From Filimonas sp. (lineage in GTDB: Bacteria > Bacteroidota > Bacteroidia > Chitinophagales > Chitinophagaceae): 64,000 bases of DNA. The DNA lies in NCBI GenBank assembly GCA_017306865.1, contig JAFKHH010000024.1, forward strand, positions 1 to 64,000. The letters are read 5' to 3'. This document shows, piece after piece, positions 26,539 through 35,513 of the stretch; within the stretch, counting starts at the first letter, position 1; each line of letters opens with the position of its first letter. The notes under the pieces were generated by a model that was not told where the DNA came from, searched no databases, and saw nothing but the letters and a program-made list of their open reading frames with translations. Made by a program: the position numbers and the translations under genes.

Positions 26539-27834
26539 TTGAAATACTTAACTACCGCTTTTCTTTGCTCCATTTTTTCGGTTACGGCATACAGCCAGGC
26601 ATTTGTTACTTCAGACATAGATAATTTCTGGAACGCTTACGACCACATCAAGTCAACAAATGATTCCGCTCAGCAATACGGGTATATTCAAAAACTATAT
26701 ATAGATAAAGGAACGCCAGGGTTGAAGGCCATTATGCAAGCCCGGCGTTACAGTCCGCAGTCTTATATAAATGCGATAAAAGCATATCCTGCTTTTTGGG
26801 CTGCTGTAAGAAGAAATACGGCACATGCCGGTAATGCAGCGGAAGACATAGCCGCAGGTGTAGCCCGGTTAAAAAAGTTGTATCCGCAACTGAGACCAGC
26901 TACTGTTTATTTTACGATCGGGGCATTGCGTACCAATGGTACTATACGCGATAGTATGGTACTGATAGGTAGTGAGCTGGCAATGGCTGATCCAGCAACA
27001 CCTGTATTCGAATTCCCGTCAACTATGTCGCACCTGAAGCCATACTTCGCAACAGATCCTGCAAAACATCTCGCGTTTTTAAATGTGCATGAATATGTAC
27101 ATACGCAGCAGAAAACAAGCATTGGAGATAACCTGCTTGTACAATGTGTACTGGAAGGCGCTGCAGAGTTCCTGGCTGTAAAGGCCATGGATCAGGCATC
27201 GCCAACACCCGCCATTGCTTATGGCAAAGCGAATGATGCGAAAGTAAAAGCACGTTTTTTGAAAGAAATATACTCCCCATATTTTTATAACTGGTTATGG
27301 AATAGCCCTGATAATGCTTTTAAGATCCGCGACCTCGGCTATTATATTGGTTATGCTATTTGCGAAGCATATTATAATAAAGCGCAGGATAAACAACAGG
27401 CAATAGCGGAGATGATCACACTGGATTATAATAATGCAAATGCACTGAATGCGTTTGTAGACAAGTCTGGCTATTTTGGAAAAACAACAGCCCAGCTTAT
27501 GGCTGCGTATGAAGCCGGCAGGCCGGTAGTGTCAGGAATAAAGCAGTTTACTAACGGAGATACACAGGTGAGTCCGCAGGTGACACAAGTAACACTTGTA
27601 TTTTCTCAGCCAATGGATCCGCAATACAGGAATTTTGATTTTGGTCCATTGGGGAAAGATGCATTGCTAAGCGTGAAAAAATTTAATGGCTTTTCTGATG
27701 ACAAACTTTCAGCTACGTTTGAAGTGGCAATGGAGCCAGGTAAACATTATCAACTCCTGATTGGCGAGGGCTTCCGTTCTGTAGACGGAGTACCATTGAA
27801 GCCTTACCTGGTAGAAATAACGACGGCTAAGTAA
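26539..27834 (+). CDS. Secreted predicted zinc metalloprotease with Ig-like tail
   Basis: The start is TTG at 26539, the only option that keeps the signal peptide (KYLTTAFLCSIFSVTAYSQ). The gluzincin motif H184-E185-Y-V-H188 is followed by a second Glu in CVLEGAAEFLA (E206 or E210), the arrangement of DUF2268-like predicted proteases. Residues from about 340 to the end (VTLVFSQPMDPQ to LVEITTAK) look like a bacterial Ig-like domain of the Big_5 type. It is probably periplasmic or surface-exposed, with unknown substrate. Neighbours give no clue. Confidence 0.75.
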   Translation: MKYLTTAFLCSIFSVTAYSQAFVTSDIDNFWNAYDHIKSTNDSAQQYGYIQKLYIDKGTPGLKAIMQARRYSPQSYINAIKAYPAFWAAVRRNTAHAGNAAEDIAAGVARLKKLYPQLRPATVYFTIGALRTNGTIRDSMVLIGSELAMADPATPVFEFPSTMSHLKPYFATDPAKHLAFLNVHEYVHTQQKTSIGDNLLVQCVLEGAAEFLAVKAMDQASPTPAIAYGKANDAKVKARFLKEIYSPYFYNWLWNSPDNAFKIRDLGYYIGYAICEAYYNKAQDKQQAIAEMITLDYNNANALNAFVDKSGYFGKTTAQLMAAYEAGRPVVSGIKQFTNGDTQVSPQVTQVTLVFSQPMDPQYRNFDFGPLGKDALLSVKKFNGFSDDKLSATFEVAMEPGKHYQLLIGEGFRSVDGVPLKPYLVEITTAK

Positions 27835-27845
27835 TAGATATGCTG

Positions 27846-28379
27846 TTAGGCAACTCTTACAAAATCGTTTTCAGTAGCAGTAATGCATATGATGAGCCCG
27901 CAGTTACGATATGCTTTTGCAACATTATAAAAAGCAACGGTGGTTTGCAGCATAAGAAGTAAACAAATGCCAGCGCTGGTATTGTCGCAGAAGAAAGCAG
28001 CTTCCGCATCGTTCTTATAAAAGCCGGAGAATCCTCTTGCTCGACCTATGTCCACCCAGCTTCGGGATGCGGTTATCCAATAATTGTTGTCATGTGCATA
28101 GCTCTTGCATATATACATGGTACTTTCCCAACCATTGTCCATATCGTAATATAAACATAGTGCAACGCTGTTTTCTGTCTTCGCCCGTGAAATACAGGTA
28201 GACATTTTGTTATTTATCCGGTTCTCATAGCTTTTAAGATTTACAGACATTATTTTGTCTATAAGCTCTTTACTGACACCCAATTTTATCGCGATCTCTG
28301 TAGCATAATCCCTGGCATAGGCAATCTTATCTTCTTCAATCAACTTTTTGCAGTGCTCCCAATGTTCATAATGCATCAT
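27846..28379 (-). CDS. Hypothetical cytoplasmic protein
   Basis: This 177-residue protein has no signal peptide. The first ~60 residues are helical and charged. The middle is Cys/Trp/Tyr-rich (CLYYDMDNGW, SWVDIGRARGFSGFY). A hydrophobic helix lies near AGICLLLMLQTTVAFYNVA (about 135-154). No family is recognised. It converges with the metalloprotease gene with 11 bases between stops. The codon style matches its neighbours, so it is probably real. Confidence 0.55.
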   Translation of the reverse strand: MMHYEHWEHCKKLIEEDKIAYARDYATEIAIKLGVSKELIDKIMSVNLKSYENRINNKMSTCISRAKTENSVALCLYYDMDNGWESTMYICKSYAHDNNYWITASRSWVDIGRARGFSGFYKNDAEAAFFCDNTSAGICLLLMLQTTVAFYNVAKAYRNCGLIICITATENDFVRVA

Positions 28380-28540
28380 AGTATAGCTATTTAAAATGGA
28401 ATGGTCAATGCCTGTTTTCTATAACACGAACAATAATAACGTACGTTGTAGAATGATTATTGAACAATTGTTAAAAATGTCACGTAGTCGCTTTTTTAGA
28501 AAATCGGTTAATATATTTAACGGGATAAACCTAACATACA

Positions 28541-29737
28541 ATGACCCTAAAAAAAATGGCGTTACTCTCGCTGCTATTGGTTACGAATATTGCCTTTGCC
28601 CAAATGAAGTTGTCCGATTATTATAAATTTTCGGCAGACACCTATAACGCAATACAAAAAGATTCTAATCTCTGGCGTGGTGGTATAACATCCTCTGATC
28701 TTTCGTTCATTGGTCTATACAAAGAGGCATTGGTGGAATATGATAAACCCCGCCAGGACAAAAAGACTATTTCAAGCGCAGATAGCTTACTTTTCGTGAA
28801 AAAATACCATCCGGTTGATGCTAAGGCTTTTATCCTACAAAAAGCCAAAGAAAATCAAATTGTCATTTTCAACGAGGCGCATTACAATCCCCGGAATAGG
28901 GTATTTGTAACCTCCCTTTTAGCTGATTTGAAAAAGGCCGGGTATAAGTACTTTGCTGCGGAAACTTTTTCAGAAGAGCGTGTATTTAGAAATGCAGAAC
29001 ATCCAGGCATACTTACAGGGTATTATTCAGTGGAGCCGCAGTTTGGTAACCTGGTGCGGGCAGCCACAAAGCTGGATTATATATTATACCCTTATGAAGA
29101 TACTTCACGTGTATATAACGCAAAACAAAGGGAGATAGGCGAGGCTACTAATTTAGCTACGCTTTTAAAGAAAGACCCGGGCGCTAAGATCATTGTCTAT
29201 TGTGGATTCAATCATATATATGAAGATGCTGTTGTTAACTGGGGTAAAGCAATGGCAGGGCATTTAAAAGAATTTACCGGCATCGATCCATACACCATAG
29301 ACCAGGTTGATCTTAGCGAGAAATCTGAAACAGCATTAGAAGCCCCGGAATATCGTATTATTCAGTCTGCATTTCATCCGGCTGCATATACAATCATGGT
29401 AGATGAAAGTGGTAAGCCGTTTACGAATCATAGAGTAGATGCGCTGTTATATACACCGCCAACAGTGTATCAATACAACCGGCCCGGTTGGATATTTGAA
29501 AATGATAAGAAGCCCTATTTTCTTGATGCAACTAAAATAGAAATATCATTTCCTATTATCGTAAAAGCATATCCGGCTACAGATGATATACAAACAAAAG
29601 TGCCTGTTGATATTATAGAAATTAAAAGTAAGGCAGATGTAGCAAACACCGCGCTTGCTTTAGCGAAGCAAGGGTTATTCATTATTACAATTACCAACAA
29701 GGAAAATAAAACACAGCAGTTCACTATCGGCAAATAG
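28541..29737 (+). CDS. Secreted ChaN/erythromycin-esterase-like protein
   Basis: The 398-residue protein has a signal peptide ending IAFAQ (residue 21). The core has E112 and H114 in IVIFNEAHYNPRN, E141 in YFAAET and H225 in YCGFNHIYED. This Glu/His arrangement is that of the EreA/ChaN/TIKI superfamily, which includes macrolide esterases, haem-uptake proteins and metalloproteases. Residues after about 270 form a second, probably beta-rich domain. The activity is unknown, and no resistance role is claimed. It stands alone. Confidence 0.65.
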   Translation: MTLKKMALLSLLLVTNIAFAQMKLSDYYKFSADTYNAIQKDSNLWRGGITSSDLSFIGLYKEALVEYDKPRQDKKTISSADSLLFVKKYHPVDAKAFILQKAKENQIVIFNEAHYNPRNRVFVTSLLADLKKAGYKYFAAETFSEERVFRNAEHPGILTGYYSVEPQFGNLVRAATKLDYILYPYEDTSRVYNAKQREIGEATNLATLLKKDPGAKIIVYCGFNHIYEDAVVNWGKAMAGHLKEFTGIDPYTIDQVDLSEKSETALEAPEYRIIQSAFHPAAYTIMVDESGKPFTNHRVDALLYTPPTVYQYNRPGWIFENDKKPYFLDATKIEISFPIIVKAYPATDDIQTKVPVDIIEIKSKADVANTALALAKQGLFIITITNKENKTQQFTIGK

Positions 29738-30329
29738 TTGGTGCGGTTTAATGTCTTCATATAATGTAAAGTACAACTGTAGAGACAGTAGTGTGGACTA
29801 ACCTAATCCATAAGAAATAAATAAAATAACCTCAGATATTCGGGGGCAAACATAAATGTGTTTACCAGGCTTCTTTGATAATTGTGCTCTTTCTGCGTAT
29901 TCAAAATCATACGGAACAATAAAGAGTAAGTAAGCCTTTACGTTGTGGCTAACTCAAGATAATACGACCGACTTTTTTATGCATGGTTTGAGATGATTTC
30001 ATTTACTCTTTCTTTGTACAATTCGAACATTTTTATGAAAACAAGTTACTTGCTCACTACAATTAGATTATTCCACGGTTTAATATCCTTTCTACACCTC
30101 GCTCAACATTTATGTTGAATAAAGTAGGTTGATTAGTGCAATTATAATTGATTACTAGATGATAAGAGCGGTTGGTTGCAGTAAAAGAGGTCTGTAAATT
30201 CATTTAAGCCAGCACAGAGTGCCATTTCTTTTTGAAATTGGTTTTATTCCATACAGAACTGCTAATTTATGTATAGTGATTAATACAATTTTGTGCTTTA
30301 TTCTATCGAAAAACCACTGAAAATATCCC
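29738..30329. other. AT-rich gap with one decayed gene fragment
   Basis: Apart from the EamA fragment listed separately, nothing recognisable is seen in these 590 bases. They are AT-rich with no long open frame, and the promoter of the SprB-repeat protein must lie near the end. Confidence 0.6.
29820..29945 (-). pseudogene. Remnant of an EamA-family transporter gene
   Basis: Reading the minus strand across about 29935-29867 gives IVPYDFEYAERAQLSK, which aligns with IVLCGFGYAEGAQLSK of the intact EamA gene at 34515-35417. The DNA match is strongest over CTTTGATAATTGTGC. Stops and shifts surround it, so only a fragment of a diverged relative remains. The limits are approximate. Confidence 0.6.
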
Positions 30330-33300
30330 ATGCGATATTTATTTATTTTTTTTGGATGCATATTTATTTGCATTCAAAAAAATTTTGGCCAACCCAATTT
30401 ACCATTGGCTGTTCCTGCTCCATGCGGTACAGATGAAAAAATACAAGGCATTGTCAACACATATTATCCCGGTGCTGAAAGTGTTTCTGCCGGGGCAACC
30501 CAGGTTACTATAATTAACTCACCTGTAGGTGCTACTTCACAATTAATAAAACCTGGTGATAGGGTGCTTATTATGCAAATGCAAGACGGTATAATTAATA
30601 GTTCCAATAGCATTAAATATGGAGACGGGGCTACCGGTGGAGGGTGCATTGATTATGGAAATGCAGGGCTGTATGAATTTGCTGTTGTTAAAAGTTTTGC
30701 AGGTAGCATTATTACCCTAGATGCTCCCTTGCAGCGTTCTTACAGTTTTATCAACTCTGGTAATAGAAGATCAACATTCCAGGTGATCCGAGTACCTGTT
30801 TATAAAAAAGTGCAATTGATTGGGGCTGTTACAGCACCTGCCTGGAATGGTATTACAGGAGGAATAGTTGCATTTCATGCCTGGCAGCAGTTAGACTTTA
30901 ATGGGAATAAAATTGATGTTAGTTCTCTTGGATTTAGACCTGGGAAAAAGAATTCTGATGGAATGAGTGCCAATGTGCGTGATTTATTGGACTATGTGAG
31001 CGGGAACTATGTAAATTTCGCAGAAAAGGGTGAAGGAATTGCAGGAACTCCTAATCTTTCTTATCCTGCAAGTGTCGGATATCCGAATGGCAGTGGTGCA
31101 CGTGGGGCACCAGGTAATGCGGGTGGCGGAGGAAATGCCCATAATTCCGGAGGAGGCGGTGGTGCAAATATTGGAGATGGTGGTAAGGGTGGGTATCAGT
31201 ATGAGGGGTATGGTGCAAATGATATAGGAGGGCTTGGAGGACGCGGCTGTCCTTTTATTTCTCCTGCCGAATTGTGGTTAGGTGGTGGTGGTGGTGGTGG
31301 TCAACAAAATAATAATGGTGCTACTGGAGGAGCGGGAGGTGGAGGGATTGTTATAATAACAGCAAACGCTATCATAGGGACAGGAGCTATAAATGCTAAT
31401 GTTATTGACGCTGGTACTTCAGCAGATGATGGGGCAGGCGGAGGCGGTGCTGGTGGCGGTATTGTTGTACAATGTGTCAATACAATACCAAATACAATAT
31501 TATTTTCTGCTAATGGAGGTAAAGGAGGCAATCAGTATTTGTCGCCCAGATCAAATCACGGGCCAGGTGGTGGAGCCGGTGGAGGTTTAATTGCATTAAG
31601 TAATGCGGTGCCTGCGAGTCAGACTTCAGTAACAGGAGGGGGAAGAGGACTGGCAACAGGTAGTGAATACGGCGCAGTTGATGGAAGCGGGGGGATGACT
31701 ATTGTACAAGGTATGCAAAGTCTATACCCTTCAAAAAGTGTTGCTGTAGAATTAATAATAACCGATCCTGCCCAGGTTTGCTATGGGGAAAGTGTAGATA
31801 TTGTGCAGGCTGTTGTAACTGCTGGTAGTGACAATGGCCCTCAATATAAATTGTCTTACTGGCTAGATGCGAATGCAGCACTTCCATTATCCTCGCCTTC
31901 TGAAATCGTCCAATCTGGAACATATTATATCCAATTAACGAACACATATACTGGATGCGATATTACTGGACCTGTAAAAGTAGTGATCGCTTCTATGCTA
32001 AAAGTAGATGAGGATACTTATAATAATGTAAGCTGCAATGGCTTGTCAGATGGAAGCTTGCAAGTAGCTGGTAGCGGTGGCACAGCTCCATATAATTATA
32101 GCATAGACAATATTAATTGGCAAAGTAGTACTTCGTTTAATAATTTGAGCGCTGGTGAGTATTCAGTTTATGTAAAGGATGCTAAAAGTTGTACCTCTGG
32201 CACTACCTTGATGATTACACAGCCTGAGATATTAAAAGTAGGAGAGGATACGCATGTTAATGTAAGCTGCAATGGTCTGTCAGATGGAAGCTTGCAGGTA
32301 ACTGGTAGCGGCGGTACTGCTGCCTATAATTATAGCATAGACAATGTTAATTGGCAAAGTAGTACTTCGTTTCATAATTTGAGTGCTGGTGCTTATGTTG
32401 TTTATATAAAGGATGCTAAAAGTTGTACCTCTGGCACTACCTTGACGATCACACAGCCAGAGGTATTAAAAGTAGCAGAGGATACGCATGTTAATGTAAG
32501 TTGCAACGGCCTGTCAGATGGAAGCTTGCAAGTAATCGGTAGCGGCGGCACTGCTGCCTATAATTATAGCATAGACAATGTTAATTGGCAAAGTAGTACT
32601 TCGTTTCATAATTTGAGCGTTGGAGAGTATTCAGTTTATATGAAGGATGCTAAAAGTTGTACCTCTGGCACTACCTTGACGATTACACAGCCTGAGATAT
32701 TAAAAGTAGGAGAGGATACGCATGTTAATGTAAGCTGCAATGGTCTGTCAGATGGAAGCCTGCAGGTAGCCGGTAGCGGCGGTACTGCTGCCTATAACTA
32801 TAGCATAGACAATGTTAATTGGCAAAGTAGTACTTCGTTTCATAATTTGAGCGCTGGTGAGTATTCAGTTTATGTAAAGGATGCTAAAAGTTGTACCTCT
32901 GGCACTACCTTGATGATCACGCAGCCTGAGATATTAAAAGTAGGAGAGGATACGCATGTTAATGTAAGCTGCAATGGTCTGTCAGATGGAAGCTTGCAAG
33001 TAACCGGTAGTGGCGGTACTGCTGCCTATAATTATAGCATAGACAATGTTAATTGGCAAAGTAGTACTTCGTTTCATAATTTGAGTGCTGGAGAGTATTC
33101 GGTTTATATAAAGGATACTAAAAGTTGTATCTCTGGCACTACCTTGACGATTACGCAGCCAGAGGTATTAAAAGTAGCAGAGGATACGCATGTTAATGTA
33201 AGCTGCAACGGCCTGTCAGATGGAAGTTTGCAAGTAGCCGGTAGTGGCGGTACTGCTGCCTATAATTATAGCATAGACAATGTTAATTGGCAAAGTAGTA

Positions 33301-34406
33301 CTTCGTTTAATAATTTGAGTGCTGGAAAGTATTCAGTTTATATAAAGGACGCCCAAATATGTGCAAGTGTTGTAAATAATATTATAATTATTCAACCGGA
33401 TTCTTTATTTGTGTCAGCCTCAGTTGCTGATGTCTTATGCAATAATAAAAATACAGGGGAAATTACATCAGTAGCTTGGGGGGGAGTAACTTCTTATATT
33501 TATAGTCTTTGGAAAAATGAGATTGAGATTAGCCATAATGAAAATGGCTTTTTTACCTCATTACCTGCTGATTCATATATGTTATCAGTAACAGATGCGA
33601 ATAAATGTGTTTCAGCTCCTTTGCATGTCACAGTTAACCAGCCATCTGCATTAAATGTAAAAATTACGAGTTATAAAAATGTATCGTGTTATGGGGGGAC
33701 AAATGGCATCTTTAGCGTCAAAGCCTCAGGTGGTATATCTCCATATAGTTTTAATCTTGAAGAAATGGGGCAATATATAATATCATCCAATATCGCGTCT
33801 TTTGGGGTATTGAAAGCCGGTGATTATACATTGTTAGTAAAAGATGGGAATAGCTGTGATCAAACAATGAAAATAAATTTAGAACAGCCAGATTCATTGA
33901 TCGCTGCAATGCAGGTAACGAACTTAACATGTGGCGGTAATATACCCGGAGGTGTAGATATAAGTGCAACGGGAGGTGTTGCTTCTTATCGTTATAGTAT
34001 TCAGGGGATAGATACCAGCAATAATACAGGGCACTTTCTTTTAAATGTAGGACGCTACCAGGGATATGTAACTGATAAAAATGGCTGTCGTACTACTCCC
34101 CAAACATTTGAAATATCTATATTAGAAGATTGCGATTTACTTTTCCCTTCGGGTTTTACACCTAATGGGGATGGCTTGAATGATCTGTTTCGACCGGTAA
34201 GGTGGGGGTATATTAATAATTATGAATTGCATGTATATAACAGGTGGGGTGAAATAGTGTATGAAACGAGACGCTTAGGTGCCGGATGGAACGGTATTTA
34301 TGGAGGGAAGCTTCAGCCTTCGGGGACCTATGTTTGGTATGCAATATATAGAGATAAAAATGGTAGGCAGCGTGTATTAAAGGGAACAGTGGTGCTGATA
34401 AGGTAA
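30330..34406 (+). CDS. SprB-repeat surface adhesin with type IX (type B) C-terminal domain
   Basis: The 1358-residue protein has a signal peptide (to about residue 20). A conserved N-terminal adhesin region follows (PCGTDEKIQGIVNTYYPG to about 210), then a Gly-rich stretch (about 235-430). Nine SprB-type repeats come next, of which six are nearly identical 78-residue units (31998 to about 33397). The C-terminal gliding-associated sorting domain begins LLFPSGFTPNGDGLNDLF and ends GTVVLIR. SprB repeats occur in the mobile adhesins of gliding Bacteroidota, exported by the type IX system. No PorP/SprF gene adjoins this one. Near-identity of the six units points to recent expansion. Confidence 0.92.
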   Translation: MRYLFIFFGCIFICIQKNFGQPNLPLAVPAPCGTDEKIQGIVNTYYPGAESVSAGATQVTIINSPVGATSQLIKPGDRVLIMQMQDGIINSSNSIKYGDGATGGGCIDYGNAGLYEFAVVKSFAGSIITLDAPLQRSYSFINSGNRRSTFQVIRVPVYKKVQLIGAVTAPAWNGITGGIVAFHAWQQLDFNGNKIDVSSLGFRPGKKNSDGMSANVRDLLDYVSGNYVNFAEKGEGIAGTPNLSYPASVGYPNGSGARGAPGNAGGGGNAHNSGGGGGANIGDGGKGGYQYEGYGANDIGGLGGRGCPFISPAELWLGGGGGGGQQNNNGATGGAGGGGIVIITANAIIGTGAINANVIDAGTSADDGAGGGGAGGGIVVQCVNTIPNTILFSANGGKGGNQYLSPRSNHGPGGGAGGGLIALSNAVPASQTSVTGGGRGLATGSEYGAVDGSGGMTIVQGMQSLYPSKSVAVELIITDPAQVCYGESVDIVQAVVTAGSDNGPQYKLSYWLDANAALPLSSPSEIVQSGTYYIQLTNTYTGCDITGPVKVVIASMLKVDEDTYNNVSCNGLSDGSLQVAGSGGTAPYNYSIDNINWQSSTSFNNLSAGEYSVYVKDAKSCTSGTTLMITQPEILKVGEDTHVNVSCNGLSDGSLQVTGSGGTAAYNYSIDNVNWQSSTSFHNLSAGAYVVYIKDAKSCTSGTTLTITQPEVLKVAEDTHVNVSCNGLSDGSLQVIGSGGTAAYNYSIDNVNWQSSTSFHNLSVGEYSVYMKDAKSCTSGTTLTITQPEILKVGEDTHVNVSCNGLSDGSLQVAGSGGTAAYNYSIDNVNWQSSTSFHNLSAGEYSVYVKDAKSCTSGTTLMITQPEILKVGEDTHVNVSCNGLSDGSLQVTGSGGTAAYNYSIDNVNWQSSTSFHNLSAGEYSVYIKDTKSCISGTTLTITQPEVLKVAEDTHVNVSCNGLSDGSLQVAGSGGTAAYNYSIDNVNWQSSTSFNNLSAGKYSVYIKDAQICASVVNNIIIIQPDSLFVSASVADVLCNNKNTGEITSVAWGGVTSYIYSLWKNEIEISHNENGFFTSLPADSYMLSVTDANKCVSAPLHVTVNQPSALNVKITSYKNVSCYGGTNGIFSVKASGGISPYSFNLEEMGQYIISSNIASFGVLKAGDYTLLVKDGNSCDQTMKINLEQPDSLIAAMQVTNLTCGGNIPGGVDISATGGVASYRYSIQGIDTSNNTGHFLLNVGRYQGYVTDKNGCRTTPQTFEISILEDCDLLFPSGFTPNGDGLNDLFRPVRWGYINNYELHVYNRWGEIVYETRRLGAGWNGIYGGKLQPSGTYVWYAIYRDKNGRQRVLKGTVVLIR
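31998..33397 (+). repeat. Six tandem 234-bp SprB-repeat units
   Basis: Units begin at about 31998, 32229, 32463, 32697, 32931 and 33165. The internal period is 234 bases (78 codons), and units 2-6 differ from each other at only a few positions. Landmarks are AGCTGCAATGG and TGTCAGATGGAAG. Two variants alternate (LKVGED and LKVAED). Confidence 0.92.
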
Positions 34407-34436
34407 CAGTAGAAACTAATGCTTTATACAATAAAA

Positions 34437-34464
34437 AAGTACGGCTGTGGAAACAGCCGTACTT
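34437..34464 (-). terminator. Terminator of the EamA gene
   Basis: A perfect 12-bp stem AAGTACGGCTGT/ACAGCCGTACTT closes a four-base loop and is followed on the minus strand by a T tract (A at 34433-34438). It lies about 50 bases beyond the EamA stop and may also slow transcripts from the SprB gene. Confidence 0.88.
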
Positions 34465-34514
34465 ACTAAACTAAATGAACCCCATAAAAAATAATTTCGG
34501 CAAGACCGTATAAA

Positions 34515-35417
34515 CTAAGCACGGCGCGTTGCATACTTCCTGGAACCAGCTACGCAGATGATTACAGCTATTGTAATAGCGATCATGCCCATGCCAACTG
34601 TTTCATGTAACAATGTTGCCGCCAATGCTAATCCAAAAAATGGTTGTAACAATTGTAGCTGACCAACTGCGGCAATACCACCTTGTGCTAACCCTCGATA
34701 CCAGAAGATAAAACCTATAAACATACTGAAGAGTGATACGTACGCCAGCCCAGCCCATGCAGATATACTTACTGCACTAAAAGAAGAGGGGCGTAGCAGA
34801 AAACTTAATGGTAACATAAGGGGCAATGATAAGACCAGCGCCCACGATATTACCTGCCAGCCACCTAATTGCTTTGATAATTGTGCGCCTTCCGCATAGC
34901 CAAAACCACATAGTACAATAGCGAGGAGCATTAACAGGTCTCCGATAGGCGAGGAGGTAATGCCTTGTGCTATGGCATAACCGATAACAAGCAAGCTGCC
35001 TATTACAGAAAAGAGCCAGAAGGCTTTACCGGGACGCTCACCGCCACGAAGTACGCCAAACATAGCAGTCATTAAAGGAAGCAGGCCCACAAATACAATA
35101 GAGTGCGCAGATGTAACGTATTGCAATGCCAATGCGGTTAGCAATGGGAAACCAAGCACTACACCCAGGGCAACAATGAGTAAAGATGAAACCTGCTTAC
35201 GCGTCGGTCGTCTCTCTTTGAAAATGAATAAGATCGCTAACGCCAGTAATCCCGCAATGGTGGCACGGATGGCTGTTACAAACAACGGGGGTAAAGATGC
35301 GATTGCGGCTTTGGTCGCAGGAAGCGAGCCGCTGAATATGACCACACCTATGAAGCCGTTGATCCAGCCATTTGCCTGCAGCTTAGCCTGGTCGCTTGAA
35401 GAAGTATTTTTATGCAT
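34515..35417 (-). CDS. EamA-family (drug/metabolite transporter) exporter
   Basis: The 300-residue protein has ten predicted membrane helices made of two EamA repeats (about residues 17-140 and 155-295). Family landmarks are SGSLPATKAAI near helix 1, YVTSAHSIVFVGLLPLMTAMFGVL, and the second-repeat SLFSMFIGFIFWYRGLAQGG. Such exporters expel amino acids or other metabolites through the inner membrane. It is divergent from a MocR-type regulator 96 bases away, a common regulator-exporter arrangement. The substrate is unknown. A decayed relative lies near 29.9 kb. Confidence 0.92.
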   Translation of the reverse strand: MHKNTSSSDQAKLQANGWINGFIGVVIFSGSLPATKAAIASLPPLFVTAIRATIAGLLALAILFIFKERRPTRKQVSSLLIVALGVVLGFPLLTALALQYVTSAHSIVFVGLLPLMTAMFGVLRGGERPGKAFWLFSVIGSLLVIGYAIAQGITSSPIGDLLMLLAIVLCGFGYAEGAQLSKQLGGWQVISWALVLSLPLMLPLSFLLRPSSFSAVSISAWAGLAYVSLFSMFIGFIFWYRGLAQGGIAAVGQLQLLQPFFGLALAATLLHETVGMGMIAITIAVIICVAGSRKYATRRA

Positions 35418-35475
35418 CTGAATGATTATTTAGAATGTAAAAGTAGCAGGCCCGGTTTAATAAACACAGTCACAG

Positions 35476-35508
35476 TTTTGTGTGTTTTGATGGACACAGT
35501 TACCTTTG
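35476..35508 (+). promoter_or_regulatory. Promoter and likely operator between EamA and MocR genes
   Basis: TTTTG (35476-35480) and TACCTTTG (35501-35508) match the -33 and -7 elements with 20 bases between. Repeated ACACAGT words (35464-35470 and 35494-35500) bracket the -33/-7 region with TTTTGTGTGTTTTG between, a plausible MocR site. The -7 box is only six bases before the ATG at 35514, so the message would be nearly leaderless. Confidence 0.55.
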
Positions 35509-35513
35509 CATAT

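Noticed and set aside
28541-29737. Naming the EreA/ChaN-like gene as a macrolide-resistance gene
   Set aside because: Only the superfamily Glu/His pattern is present. The protein is secreted and too diverged to assign an antibiotic substrate.
31998-33397. Regular 234-bp repeats as a non-coding array or CRISPR
   Set aside because: The repeats stay in frame within a coding sequence and match SprB repeat protein units.
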